A stretch of DNA of 64,000 nt from contig SUWJ01000006.1 in assembly GCA_015061545.1 (NCBI GenBank), positions 1-64,000 of the forward strand, written 5' to 3'. The stretch is from Lentisphaerota bacterium (GTDB lineage: Bacteria; Verrucomicrobiota; Lentisphaeria; Victivallales; Victivallaceae). This document shows positions 18,359 through 27,983 of this stretch, piece by piece. The translations under genes were made by a program, and so were the position numbers. Each line of letters opens with the position of its first letter. The first letter of the stretch is position 1. A model generated the notes under the pieces. The model ran no database searches and had not been told where the DNA came from. It was given only the letters and a program-made list of their open reading frames with translations.

Positions 18359-19162
18359 ATGACAGTAGATATATCGCAAATATTAAATGGCTTTATGCTG
18401 ACATTGCTGGCAGGGCTGGCAACAGGGGTCGGCAGCTGCATAGCATTTTTTGCCAAACGTTCTGACACGCGTTTTCTCTCCTGCGCGCTGGGTTTTTCCG
18501 GCGGGGTGATGATCTACATATCGCTGGTGGAATTGCTGGCAGGGGCGCAGCTGGAGCTGGCGGAAATGTTCGGGAAACGTCCCGGCTCGCTTATGGGGAT
18601 AGGCGCATTTTTCGGCGGAATCGCGCTGGCAATGCTGATCGACAAACTGGTTCCAACCGGAGAAAATCCCCACGAAGTACGCAAGCTCGAAGAGATGACC
18701 ACGCCGATGCATCACGATAAACTTATCCGCAGCGGCAAGTTGTTTGCGCTGGCGATTGCGATCCATAACTTTCCCGAAGGTATGGCGGTATTTACTTCGG
18801 CTTTAACCGATCCGGTTACCGGCATATCCATTGCCGCAGCTATTGCCATACATAACGTGCCGGAAGGGATCACGATTTCGGTACCGATCTATCACGCTAC
18901 GGGCAGCCGTAAAAAGGCATTTTTGTACTCATTCTGCTCAGGGCTGGCAGAACCGCTGGGGGCATTGGCGGCATGGATATTTTTGCTGCCGTTCCTTACC
19001 GCGGCATTGATGGCAATGATATTTGCAGCGGTGGCAGGAATCATGGTATTCATCTCTTTTGACGAACTTCTGCCGCTGGCGGAAGAATACGGCGAACACC
19101 ATCTGGCCATTCTCGGCTTGGTGGCAGGTATGCTGGTTATGGCGCTTACGCTGGTCTGGTAA
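18359..19162 (+). CDS. zupT: ZIP-family zinc/divalent metal importer
   Basis: A 267-residue inner-membrane protein with about eight helices. The metal path residues of the ZIP family are present in HNFPEG (helix 4) and HNVPEG (helix 5), and the GLAEPLGAL segment follows. Length and motifs fit ZupT, which takes up zinc and also iron or manganese. Shine-Dalgarno AGGAG fixes the start. It has its own promoter and its stop lies 3 bases from the end of the convergent subtilase-like gene. Confidence 0.93.
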   Translation: MTVDISQILNGFMLTLLAGLATGVGSCIAFFAKRSDTRFLSCALGFSGGVMIYISLVELLAGAQLELAEMFGKRPGSLMGIGAFFGGIALAMLIDKLVPTGENPHEVRKLEEMTTPMHHDKLIRSGKLFALAIAIHNFPEGMAVFTSALTDPVTGISIAAAIAIHNVPEGITISVPIYHATGSRKKAFLYSFCSGLAEPLGALAAWIFLLPFLTAALMAMIFAAVAGIMVFISFDELLPLAEEYGEHHLAILGLVAGMLVMALTLVW

Positions 19163-19165
19163 AAC

Positions 19166-20401
19166 TCATTCGCGGTCAGACTCGAACAATCCCTGACTGC
19201 TCATAGCCTGACAGATTTTCCAAAGATCAAGCACACCTTCAGCTTCCAAACGGCGGATATTGGTATCATCAATATCGGCAAAACGCCGGATTTCGCTGCG
19301 GAGAGTATTTACACAAGCTTGATTGTAATTTATAATATTCAGCATTCGTTCTTCAGGGATGGAAACATTATCTTTCATCAGGGTGATTATTTCTTCAGCC
19401 GTAATATCCGCATTTCCCGCACAACTGACAATCCACGCGGCAACTGCGGCAGTAACTCCCACCGAAGGACAGGTTGTTCCGGGAGTGTGGGCATAGGAAC
19501 TTGGAGCGATAAAGTTGATCGTTTGCGAATCCTTACCATTGCGTTTGGAAACTGTCAAAAGCCGCCCTTTCCCATCCCGCGCCAACGGAATGGTGGTTAT
19601 TAAATTACGCACGCCGCTGCCGTCAGGATGCCGTCCATGCCCCTGAAATGCCTGTCCGCTGAAATATTGCGGACCGACTTCCCCATAAGGAGCAATGTAC
19701 AAAGTATCAGGATTAGCTTCAACACTTTTCAGCAGCGGTTCGACATTGTGCCAGAAAGAGTGATAAGTTATGACAATATCCGCACTTTTCCCCGCCTGAT
19801 CGAACGCTTGGGCAAGATTGGCACTTCCCGCTGCTTGATAGACTTGGATCTCAAGCGGACAAAAAAGTTTTTCTGCCACCAGCAGTAATTCGGAGATTTG
19901 AAAAACATCGTGCATACTCCGGCAGCTTTTTTCGGAACCGACAATATATTTTATGGAGCTGTTATTTTTAAGCCGCTCAGCCAGCTTGCCAGCATTCAAT
20001 CCGGAACTGCCGACCAGAGCGATTCGCGGTATGCGTTTGAAATGCAATTTAAGTAAAGCGGCTTTTTCGGGGGTATCGATTCCCAGCATATAGGCCTCCC
20101 AATCACCGTAAACTTTTACCAGTCTTTTGTCATCGGGCTGCCGGCCGGGAGTTTTTGAGCTGCCGGGTTCAGACTGCTTGGCGGAGGAGTTTTGGGGCGG
20201 AGAAACTACTTGAGTTTTATTTTTATCAACCACTCTGAAGGTGGGAAAAACTTTGTTTGCCGCCTTTTGCCCGCCCGATGATTTGCCCACCCTTTGGGGA
20301 GCGATACTGACCATTGGCTTTGCGAATTTTTCACTCTCCTGCGCATAAACAGCCCCGCAAAAACAAGCCGACAAAAATATTACAGCCAATATTCTACGCA
20401 T
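19166..20401 (-). CDS. Exported subtilase-like protein with degenerate catalytic motifs
   Basis: About 411 residues from the ATG at 20401, which has AAGGTG 8 bases upstream and begins a clean signal peptide (MRRILAVIFL...VYAQ). The ORF is open to 20545 but that start would bury the signal peptide. After a Ser/Pro/Lys-rich linker (to about 100) the fold resembles an S8 peptidase: RIALVGSSGL sits where VAVIDTG would carry the Asp, and PGTTCPSVGVTAAVAAW resembles the GTSMAAPxVAG region. The catalytic Asp and Ser positions read as Gly and Thr, so it is probably inactive. The family link is my inference. Function unknown. Confidence 0.6.
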   Translation of the reverse strand: MRRILAVIFLSACFCGAVYAQESEKFAKPMVSIAPQRVGKSSGGQKAANKVFPTFRVVDKNKTQVVSPPQNSSAKQSEPGSSKTPGRQPDDKRLVKVYGDWEAYMLGIDTPEKAALLKLHFKRIPRIALVGSSGLNAGKLAERLKNNSSIKYIVGSEKSCRSMHDVFQISELLLVAEKLFCPLEIQVYQAAGSANLAQAFDQAGKSADIVITYHSFWHNVEPLLKSVEANPDTLYIAPYGEVGPQYFSGQAFQGHGRHPDGSGVRNLITTIPLARDGKGRLLTVSKRNGKDSQTINFIAPSSYAHTPGTTCPSVGVTAAVAAWIVSCAGNADITAEEIITLMKDNVSIPEERMLNIINYNQACVNTLRSEIRRFADIDDTNIRRLEAEGVLDLWKICQAMSSQGLFESDRE

Positions 20402-20564
20402 AAAAAAACACCTTGTTTTGATGAATTTTAATAAAGCATAAAATTGTTTCAAGTTATTATACACCAATATATCAGCTTTTGCAACTCCAACAAGGATGAA
20501 ATCACCGGGTAATAACTGTCTGCCCCACGAGATAGCGTAATACATTGAAAATTGCCAACAATAG

Positions 20565-20592
20565 TTGCAAAAGTGTTTTTTTGTGTTATGTT
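20565..20592 (+). promoter_or_regulatory. Putative promoter of the heptosyltransferase gene
   Basis: TTGCAA (20565-20570), 16-base spacer, TATGTT (20587-20592). It would also drive the surface protein gene downstream. Confidence 0.4.
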
Positions 20593-20699
20593 ATGTTTTG
20601 TAATAAATTTACAGAGCGGGGAATAATATATTCGTAATGTTCGGGATAGTCATTCACCGCAGTTTAACAAATGTATTTAAGGGATACGGAGCGGGTATT

Positions 20700-21986
20700 A
20701 TGAGCGATTTCACGATCAACGCCAACAACAGTCAGAACAGTAATTTTTCCATCGGGGCACCGGCAGCGGCTCCGGCGGCAGCCAAACCTGCTCCGCCCAA
20801 ACAGCCGAGTATCTATGGCGAAGTGCCCAAGATTCCGACTATGGATGCGGTGGAAGGGATCAAATTTGACTTCAACGAAGGTATCCGTATTCTCTTTCCC
20901 CATAACGGCAAAGAGTACCATGTTACTTTTACAGATATTGATACGGGGATCATTCTTTACAGCGCCGACACCGTGCCCGGAGCTTATGTTACCAGCGTTA
21001 AAAAGTTCTACATCCGTTTCCGTTTGATCATTCACGAAAAGGGCGGCAAGGAACCGATTTTCACCCACGATTACGACTGCCGCGACAAAGAAGTCATGAT
21101 CCAGCTGCCGGTGGGCACGCTGGGCGACAGCATCGGCTGGTTCAGCTATGTGGAACGTTTTCAGCAGAAACACGGGTGCAAAGTTATCTGCGTAATGACG
21201 CCGTGGATCGCGGCGATCGTCAAAGATCAGTATCCGGATATCACCTTTATTGCGCCGGAAGAAACCAAAAACTACAAGCCCTACGCCTGTTACTATATGG
21301 GATTGTTTTTCCGGGGCAATGTGGACAACCAGCCCATCGACTTCCGGTACATTGGCTTGCACCGTACCGCCGGATACATTCTGGGGGTTGATCCTGCCGA
21401 CATTCCGCCGCGGGTGAATCTGAGTGCGCCGCGCAAGATCAAAGAAAAGTACGTTTGTATTGCGGCGCAAAGCTCCAGTCAGGCGAAATACTGGAACAAT
21501 CCCTTCGGTTGGCTGACGGTGGTCAAGTTTTTGAAAGACAACGGCTACCGGGTACTGTGCATCGACAAAGAAAAGGTTCACGGAACGGGTTTGAACTGGA
21601 ACTTTATTCCTTACGGCGCGGAAGATTTTACCGGCGACCTGCCCTTGCAGGAACGGATCGATCTGATTAAAGACGCGGACTTTTTTGTGGGACTTTCCAG
21701 CGGGTTGAGCTGGCTGGCGTGGTGCTGCAAAGTACCGGTGGTGATGATTTCGGGCTTTACCCACCCCACCAACGAGTTTGAAACTCCGTACCGGGTGATC
21801 AACTACCACACCTGCCACAGCTGCTGGAACGATATGCGGCTGGATTTTGACCATTTCGACTTTTTGTGGTGCCCGCGCCATAAGGGAACCGACCGTCATT
21901 TTGAATGCACTAAACTTATTTCTGCGGAACAGGTTATTACAACGATCAAAAAGATCCCAACCTTCCGCGGCAACGAAGAAAAATAA
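20700..21986 (+). CDS. Autotransporter-type strand-loop-strand O-heptosyltransferase (BAHT family)
   Basis: A 428-residue glycosyltransferase of the TibC/Aah family, which moves heptose from ADP-heptose to Ser residues of AIDA-like repeats in the cytoplasm. Seen: LGDSIGWFSYVE, which matches the family's active-site Asp segment, the nucleotide-sugar region (FFVGLSSGLSWLAW, FTHPTNEF), and the C-terminal four-Cys iron-binding signature CHSCW...CPRHK...FECTKL. An Ala/Pro linker is near the N-terminus. The ORF opens at 20637, but ATG 20700 has GGAG at a good distance. The next gene, 36 bases on, encodes AIDA-like repeats and is the likely substrate. ADP-heptose genes are not in the window. Confidence 0.9.
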   Translation: MSDFTINANNSQNSNFSIGAPAAAPAAAKPAPPKQPSIYGEVPKIPTMDAVEGIKFDFNEGIRILFPHNGKEYHVTFTDIDTGIILYSADTVPGAYVTSVKKFYIRFRLIIHEKGGKEPIFTHDYDCRDKEVMIQLPVGTLGDSIGWFSYVERFQQKHGCKVICVMTPWIAAIVKDQYPDITFIAPEETKNYKPYACYYMGLFFRGNVDNQPIDFRYIGLHRTAGYILGVDPADIPPRVNLSAPRKIKEKYVCIAAQSSSQAKYWNNPFGWLTVVKFLKDNGYRVLCIDKEKVHGTGLNWNFIPYGAEDFTGDLPLQERIDLIKDADFFVGLSSGLSWLAWCCKVPVVMISGFTHPTNEFETPYRVINYHTCHSCWNDMRLDFDHFDFLWCPRHKGTDRHFECTKLISAEQVITTIKKIPTFRGNEEK

Positions 21987-22022
21987 CAGCAAAATTTATA
22001 AGCCAAAGCCGGGGAGAAAATA

Positions 22023-25000
22023 ATGGAACAGCCGATGATTGCCAATGGCGGAGTGCAATATGTTCCGCAGATTGCAGTTCAGTACGTCTATTTGGATTTT
22101 GATGGTGAGTTGACTTCGTATAACGGAGAAATTCTGACCATTGAAGAGGTGAATGTCGAGGATTCAAAGATTACCAAAGCACGCATAGATAATATTCTGG
22201 CGGAACTCAACGCCAAATATGCCGATCAAAACGTAATTTTTGTGACCGAAAAGCCTGCTGATTACGACTACTCCACCATTTTCATCGGCAAAACCGAAGC
22301 CTTTTCTCCCTACGGCAACTTTGCCGGACTTGCTGAAACCATTGATTCCGGAAACAAAAACAAAACCGACAACGCCTTTGTAATGCTGGATTCCACCGCC
22401 AGTAACGAAACAATAATTTCCACCATTTCCCACGAAACCGACCACCTCCTCGGCACGCTCAACCACGGCGGCGAAGGACTTGAGGCTTACACATTTTATA
22501 CAACCTCTACAATTAAAAAAGGTGTAACTTCAACCAATGTTTCCCTTGGCCTGGGAGATACTCTTAATGTATCTGGGACCTTGAACCGCGCAACAATCAA
22601 TACTGCTGCTGCGGTTAATATTTATCCGACGGGGATAGCAAACAGTATAACTGTATCTTACGGATATATCACAGTAAGCGGGGGAACTGCAAACAACATC
22701 ATTGTAGATTATGCCGGATCACTTAGAGGAAGCGGCAAGATGAATAATGTCAGCATCCTATCTATAGGCAGCTGTTGTATATTTTCCGGAGGAACAGCAA
22801 GCGCGGTTACAGTCAAACAAGGCGGGGCTCTTACGATCATCAGCGGTGCAACCGTGAAAAATTTAACCATTTCTTCCGGAGGCAGCCTGGGGGGCTTCAT
22901 GCTCTATGAAACCAGATCATGGTCTACTGTAACCGGAAGAGTTACGCTTTCAGCAAATACATTTATTACCGGGGCGTCTGCAATCATATCCAGCGGTGGA
23001 AGTGCTCACAATATTCATGGCAGTAACTGCAGCGTTTTCGTTTCTAATGGCGGCTTTGTCAGTAATCTCACAGAATACTACCACGGTGAAATATTTATTT
23101 ACAGCGGTGCTTCAGCAACATCCGTTTATAATAACGGAAGCATGAACGTATATGCAGGAGGAACTGTTAGTTACCTGTCTAATTTTGAGTCCGCGTTTAT
23201 TGGTGGTACAATACAAAATACAAGCAATTACGACTATTTGTATGTCAGCAGCGGCGGACAGGCAATCAATACCTACAATGAGTCATCTCTGATTATTGGA
23301 GGCAGCGCAAGCAATGTCAACAATTCCGGATATATGGTTTTACAGGTTTACGGAGTTGCAAAAAATGTTTCCAACTTCAAAAATTTACACATCAGCAACG
23401 GAGCAACTCTTGCACAATTCACGAATTTCAGTTCGCTGTATGTTTCCAACGGTGGAACGGTGCGGGATGGCAATATAAATTCTGGCGCAGTTGTTTATCT
23501 CTATCAGGACGCTGTTGCAAAGGGTGTTTTAACTCTCGGCGGGACTGTAAATGTCTCCGGTACAGTAAAGGCAACAGGTGCAACGCTTGTATTCAATGTT
23601 GAGCAGCGTAAAACGTCCGACACCTATATCATAAACGATCTTTCTCTGATTACAGGCAATCCGATGTTTACAATAACAGTTTCAGCTGAACAGAATACTG
23701 GAACATATAAACTTGCGGCCAATGCATCAAATTTCAATACATCTGTAAAACTGCAAAATTCAGAGGGGAGATCATACGGCACGCTGACTGTTGGAAATAT
23801 GCTACAGTACGGAGAAGTGCAGTACCTTCTGGAGAAGGACAGTTCAGGGAATCTTTCTTTACAGGTAAAAGACTACGATGTAACGGCTCCGGAAATCCAA
23901 AACGCCGCATTGAGCCAAGACAACAGTTATACTTTTACTTTAGCTGCGACTGTTTCAGATAACAAGACTCCGGAATCAAAACTTACCTGGCAGATAAAAT
24001 ATGCTGCAACTGCAATTGCATTGAACAGTGCAATTGCAGTTACCGGCAAATCATTTTCTCTGACAGAAGCTGATGCAGGAAAGCTATATTACTATTCATT
24101 TGGGGTCACCGATGAATCCGGCAATACAACCTGGAGCAAGGCACAGGCATTTACGGTCAAAGATACAACATCACCTTCAATATCCAGTGTTTCTCTGACA
24201 CAGAATGCAAAGAGCTGCACATTTACAGCCTCAATTACTGCCCAGGATAATAAAACAGCTTCAAGAAGTCTTACGTATGAAATCAGATATGCTTCGAGTT
24301 CCGCTGCTCTCTCCTCAGCTCAGGTAATATCAGGAAAAAGTTTTACTCTTTCGCCCGATACAGTGGGGAATACTTATTATTATCAGGTTGGCGTAACGGA
24401 TGCAGCAGGAAACACAACTTGGAGCTCGGCTCAAACATTCACGGTTCAGGATTTAATAGCACCCGTTATTTCAGGACAGCCTACAATAAGTTTTCGCTCC
24501 GGAACGGCGGAACTTTCATGGAACAGAGCATACGATAACGTCGCAATTGCCGGATATCGGGTTCATGTCGGCTCGCAGACTTATGAGGTTCAGACAGAAA
24601 AATTCACGCTGACGGGAGTATCTTCCACGCAGAAAATATATGTATCTGCCTATGACACTAACGGCAACAGCAGTGTTTTGTATGAATTTATAAATCCGGA
24701 AAACATAAATTGGCAGGATATATATATATCAGAAGATTCCGTCAAAGAATTGATTGTCAATTCCGGAACATTGATCATTGATACGGGTGCGGAGGTTCCT
24801 GTTATAACACTGAATGGAGGCATTGTGGAAACAGGAACGGTCATTAACAATGTCGCTGTTTTTGACTTTAAGTATCTGAATATCGGTGCAAATACAGATG
24901 TCCAGATAATAGGTACAAGACCTGTTGCTCTCAATTCTCTCACGGATATGGTCATTAATGCTGAACTTGATGTTTCCGGAGAACTTGCGGGGCGTGCCGG

Positions 25001-27923
25001 CGGTGGAATTGGTGGTGCCGGTGGCAATGGAGGTACAGGCGGCAATGGGGGGTATGGAGGAGATGGCGGCTACAGAGGATACGGCGGTGCAGGCGGTTAT
25101 CAGGGTAATGGAACCATTGGAACAAGCGGAAACAATGGAAGCAATGGTGGTCTGGGGGCTGCTGGCGGCGCAGGCAGTGCGGGGGCTGCTGGCAATGCAG
25201 GCTTTCTTGCACAGCAAACGCTTGTTCAGGATCCCGTTGCCGGAACAGGCGGAAAAACAAATTATTCTTATGCAGACGGAGGAAGCGGCGGTGCATATGG
25301 AAGAGCTGGCACCATAAATGCCTACGGTAATGGCAGAGATGGTTCAGATGGCAGCGATGGCAGCAATGGCGACAACGGCACACGAGGTAACAGCGGAACT
25401 ACCGGAGGCGCAGCAACAGATGCAACATGCAACCGGGATGCTAACTCTTTGGTTATGGTCGGCGGCAATGGTGGTGCCGGTGGCGCTGGCGGCGGCGGTG
25501 GTGCCGGTGGAAACGGCGGCGGTGGTGGCGGCGGCGGTGGTGCTGGCGGCGGCGGTGGAAACGGCGGCTCCAAGGAAACCAGTTACGGAACCGGTATTAT
25601 TTTCGGAGGAAAAGGTGGAGATGCCGGGTATGGCGGTATGGGAGGTGACGGCGGAAATGGCGGAAATGGCGGAAATGGCGGAAATGGCGGCGGCGGTGGA
25701 AACGGCGGCGGAATACTTTCGCTTTCTGCGCGCGGAAATCTCATAATAAAATCAGAACTTGATATTTCAGCCTCCTCTGCGGAACAAGGCACATCCGGAC
25801 AATCCGGCAAATCCGGAACAGCAGGCAACAGCGGAACCTCTGGTGTCCAAGGTGGTCCAGGCAGTGCCACCGCCGGATACGATGGCGGTAACGGCGGTGC
25901 CGGTGGGAATGGCGGTGCCGGTGGGAATGGCGGTGCCGGTGGGAATGGCGGTGCCGGTGGGAACGGCGGAAATGGCACTCCCGGCATGATAAAACTCTGC
26001 GCCTCTCTCATCATTGCCGGAGATGGCACAATCAGTGCTTCAAATGGAAATGGAGATACCGCAGCAAATCGTAACGGAGTTGTCACCTATATAACAAATA
26101 TGACAACGTCTTCGCTGCAAGGAAATCAGGCAGATTCAAATGACAATATCACTGTCGGCACCATAACATTTGACAGTTATTTAAAGGTGCAGGCGTCTTA
26201 TGCTCCGAATTTGTATATCCCAGTTGTTGGCGGACTTGAAGACATCAGGGCAGGAGAATATGGCATTTGTGCCATAGACAATCCTGTCCTGTCTATGATT
26301 TCGGCATTGAATCCAGAACAAAAACAGAACAATATTGCAGTTTACAGAATTGCAGATCTTTATGAAGGATTTGATCAAATTCTAATTAAAAACAACACTG
26401 CTGCAACGTTGAACGGATACAGCCTGCAAATAGGCAATTACACACAAACCTTAAAAATAAATGGCCTTGATTCCGGAGAATACTGGACCGTTTGTGTGCC
26501 TGATGCAATGTCGGTTTCCGTGGTAAATGAAAAATACCCCGATCTGACAATATCATCTTTTTCAGCACCGGGGACTGTCGAAAACAATGTTGCGTTTAAT
26601 CTGACATTCCAGATAAGTAATTACGGCAAAAAAGATGCAGCTGCATCCACTCTATATTTGTATGACGGTAATGTAAAAATAGGTGAAATTATCGTCGAGC
26701 CAATTGCGGCTGGGGACAGAGTTACGAAGATTTACTCGGTAAGTGCAGGCTTACCTGATATTGGCAGCCATATACTGAAACTGGTTGCAGACGGGAAAAG
26801 CAATATTACTGAAACAAATGAGGAAAACAACTCAGCATACTGTAAGGTAACCAGTATAATTTCCACCGTTCCGGAAAATCTGCAGGTAACAACAAAAGAA
26901 TTGAGTTGGAGTCATCCGCTGGCGACCGATTTCCGTGTGGAAATTTCCCAAGATACCTTTGCTCATGTTTTTGCCCTGGAAACTGCAGGGAGCAACGTTG
27001 ACCTTTTGGGAATTTCCCCTGGTACATATCAGTGGCGCGTTGGTTTGAAAGATTTTGCAGAAACTACACAGGGTAATAATTTTACCGTAACTGGATTGCA
27101 CACCCCGGAGAAATTGATTTCTGATGCGGATGGCAATATGGATGTGTTCTTTGCTGAAAATAAAGGTACTTGGAGCAGTAACTATTCTGCTCAACATCAA
27201 GGTATTAAGGATGGCTGGAAGGGTTCCGGCGAGCAAGTCAAGTTAGCGGGGAAAAATATTATTGCCGATGTATTTGCCGGGTCGAGTGACGCCAATGTGC
27301 TGGTCTTGACCGATTCTGCCAATGGCGATGCCCTCTTTGTGGAAGATGTTTTTACTGCCTTCGGCAAAGATTCCGCACGCATTGCGCAAATTGATGAGAT
27401 CCGCGCCGGTGCGGGCGACGACGTGGTCGATTTGACCAGTCAGAAGTTTGCCTATAATGGCTCCGGAGTGAAAGTTTACGGCGGCTTGGGCAACGACACG
27501 ATCTGGGCCAATGAAGGCGAAAATATTCTCTTCGGCGATGCCGGAAATGACCGGATCGTGGGCGGTTCTGCCAACGATCTGATTGTCGGCGGCATCGGCA
27601 ATGATTCTCTGCACGGCGGCGGCGGAAATGACATTTTCTGCTTCGGCGACAACTTCGGTAAAGATACTGTTGAACAACTCGCTGATGGCAAAGTGATTCT
27701 GTGGTTTGAATCCGGCTCAGAAAGCAACTGGAACGCTTCAACCCTCACTTACTCTGACGGTAACAACAGCGTCAAAGTCAGCGGCGTAACTGCCGATAAA
27801 ATCACCCTCAAGTTTGGCGATGACCAATCAGCACTTTACGACAAACTTGCCGCTAATGGATCTTTTGACGATGCCGCCAGCGAAAAGATTTTTGAAGATA
27901 AAAACAAAGGTTTCCTGGCGTAA
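22023..27923 (+). CDS. Giant surface protein: metzincin motif, AIDA repeats, Gly-rich tract, CARDB, RTX
   Basis: 1966 residues, no Sec signal, start set by GGGGAG. Order: N-terminal domain with HETDHLLGTLNH (137-148), a full HExxHxxGxxH zinc site; AIDA-like strand-loop-strand repeats (about 165-520, SGGTA/SNGGTV units); two near-identical Ig/FN3-like modules (about 620-812, each ending SGNTTWS or AGNTTWS) plus a third; a Gly/Asn-rich tract (about 988-1320); a CARDB domain (about 1505-1612); RTX nonapeptides (about 1817-1872, GGLGNDTI, GDAGNDRI, GGIGNDSL, GGGGNDIF). The RTX end and lack of a beta-barrel point to type I secretion. It is probably heptosylated by the preceding enzyme. An adhesin or protease role is inferred. 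Confidence 0.85.
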   Translation: MEQPMIANGGVQYVPQIAVQYVYLDFDGELTSYNGEILTIEEVNVEDSKITKARIDNILAELNAKYADQNVIFVTEKPADYDYSTIFIGKTEAFSPYGNFAGLAETIDSGNKNKTDNAFVMLDSTASNETIISTISHETDHLLGTLNHGGEGLEAYTFYTTSTIKKGVTSTNVSLGLGDTLNVSGTLNRATINTAAAVNIYPTGIANSITVSYGYITVSGGTANNIIVDYAGSLRGSGKMNNVSILSIGSCCIFSGGTASAVTVKQGGALTIISGATVKNLTISSGGSLGGFMLYETRSWSTVTGRVTLSANTFITGASAIISSGGSAHNIHGSNCSVFVSNGGFVSNLTEYYHGEIFIYSGASATSVYNNGSMNVYAGGTVSYLSNFESAFIGGTIQNTSNYDYLYVSSGGQAINTYNESSLIIGGSASNVNNSGYMVLQVYGVAKNVSNFKNLHISNGATLAQFTNFSSLYVSNGGTVRDGNINSGAVVYLYQDAVAKGVLTLGGTVNVSGTVKATGATLVFNVEQRKTSDTYIINDLSLITGNPMFTITVSAEQNTGTYKLAANASNFNTSVKLQNSEGRSYGTLTVGNMLQYGEVQYLLEKDSSGNLSLQVKDYDVTAPEIQNAALSQDNSYTFTLAATVSDNKTPESKLTWQIKYAATAIALNSAIAVTGKSFSLTEADAGKLYYYSFGVTDESGNTTWSKAQAFTVKDTTSPSISSVSLTQNAKSCTFTASITAQDNKTASRSLTYEIRYASSSAALSSAQVISGKSFTLSPDTVGNTYYYQVGVTDAAGNTTWSSAQTFTVQDLIAPVISGQPTISFRSGTAELSWNRAYDNVAIAGYRVHVGSQTYEVQTEKFTLTGVSSTQKIYVSAYDTNGNSSVLYEFINPENINWQDIYISEDSVKELIVNSGTLIIDTGAEVPVITLNGGIVETGTVINNVAVFDFKYLNIGANTDVQIIGTRPVALNSLTDMVINAELDVSGELAGRAGGGIGGAGGNGGTGGNGGYGGDGGYRGYGGAGGYQGNGTIGTSGNNGSNGGLGAAGGAGSAGAAGNAGFLAQQTLVQDPVAGTGGKTNYSYADGGSGGAYGRAGTINAYGNGRDGSDGSDGSNGDNGTRGNSGTTGGAATDATCNRDANSLVMVGGNGGAGGAGGGGGAGGNGGGGGGGGGAGGGGGNGGSKETSYGTGIIFGGKGGDAGYGGMGGDGGNGGNGGNGGNGGGGGNGGGILSLSARGNLIIKSELDISASSAEQGTSGQSGKSGTAGNSGTSGVQGGPGSATAGYDGGNGGAGGNGGAGGNGGAGGNGGAGGNGGNGTPGMIKLCASLIIAGDGTISASNGNGDTAANRNGVVTYITNMTTSSLQGNQADSNDNITVGTITFDSYLKVQASYAPNLYIPVVGGLEDIRAGEYGICAIDNPVLSMISALNPEQKQNNIAVYRIADLYEGFDQILIKNNTAATLNGYSLQIGNYTQTLKINGLDSGEYWTVCVPDAMSVSVVNEKYPDLTISSFSAPGTVENNVAFNLTFQISNYGKKDAAASTLYLYDGNVKIGEIIVEPIAAGDRVTKIYSVSAGLPDIGSHILKLVADGKSNITETNEENNSAYCKVTSIISTVPENLQVTTKELSWSHPLATDFRVEISQDTFAHVFALETAGSNVDLLGISPGTYQWRVGLKDFAETTQGNNFTVTGLHTPEKLISDADGNMDVFFAENKGTWSSNYSAQHQGIKDGWKGSGEQVKLAGKNIIADVFAGSSDANVLVLTDSANGDALFVEDVFTAFGKDSARIAQIDEIRAGAGDDVVDLTSQKFAYNGSGVKVYGGLGNDTIWANEGENILFGDAGNDRIVGGSANDLIVGGIGNDSLHGGGGNDIFCFGDNFGKDTVEQLADGKVILWFESGSESNWNASTLTYSDGNNSVKVSGVTADKITLKFGDDQSALYDKLAANGSFDDAASEKIFEDKNKGFLA
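25653..25688. repeat. 9-bp tandem repeat, four copies, inside the Gly-rich tract
   Basis: GGAAATGGC repeated four times, coding Gly-Asn-Gly units. Confidence 0.9.
25893..25964. repeat. 18-bp tandem repeat, four copies, inside the Gly-rich tract
   Basis: GGCGGTGCCGGTGGGAAT repeated four times (the last ends in AAC), coding Gly-Gly-Ala-Gly-Gly-Asn. Unit length is a multiple of three, so copy-number change would keep the frame. Confidence 0.9.
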
Positions 27924-27939
27924 TTTAAACAAAAATAAC

Positions 27940-27979
27940 AAGGGGCGTTGCACTCGGTTTGAGTTTTGCAACGCCCCTT
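27940..27979. terminator. Bidirectional terminator between convergent genes
   Basis: Perfect 13-base arms AAGGGGCGTTGCA and TGCAACGCCCCTT. It lies between the giant protein gene and the convergent Lys-rich gene. Confidence 0.8.
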
Positions 27980-27983
27980 TGCT

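Noticed and set aside
25646-25980. CRISPR-like repeats
   Set aside because: Units are contiguous, multiples of three and lie in frame within a glycine-rich coding region; no spacers.
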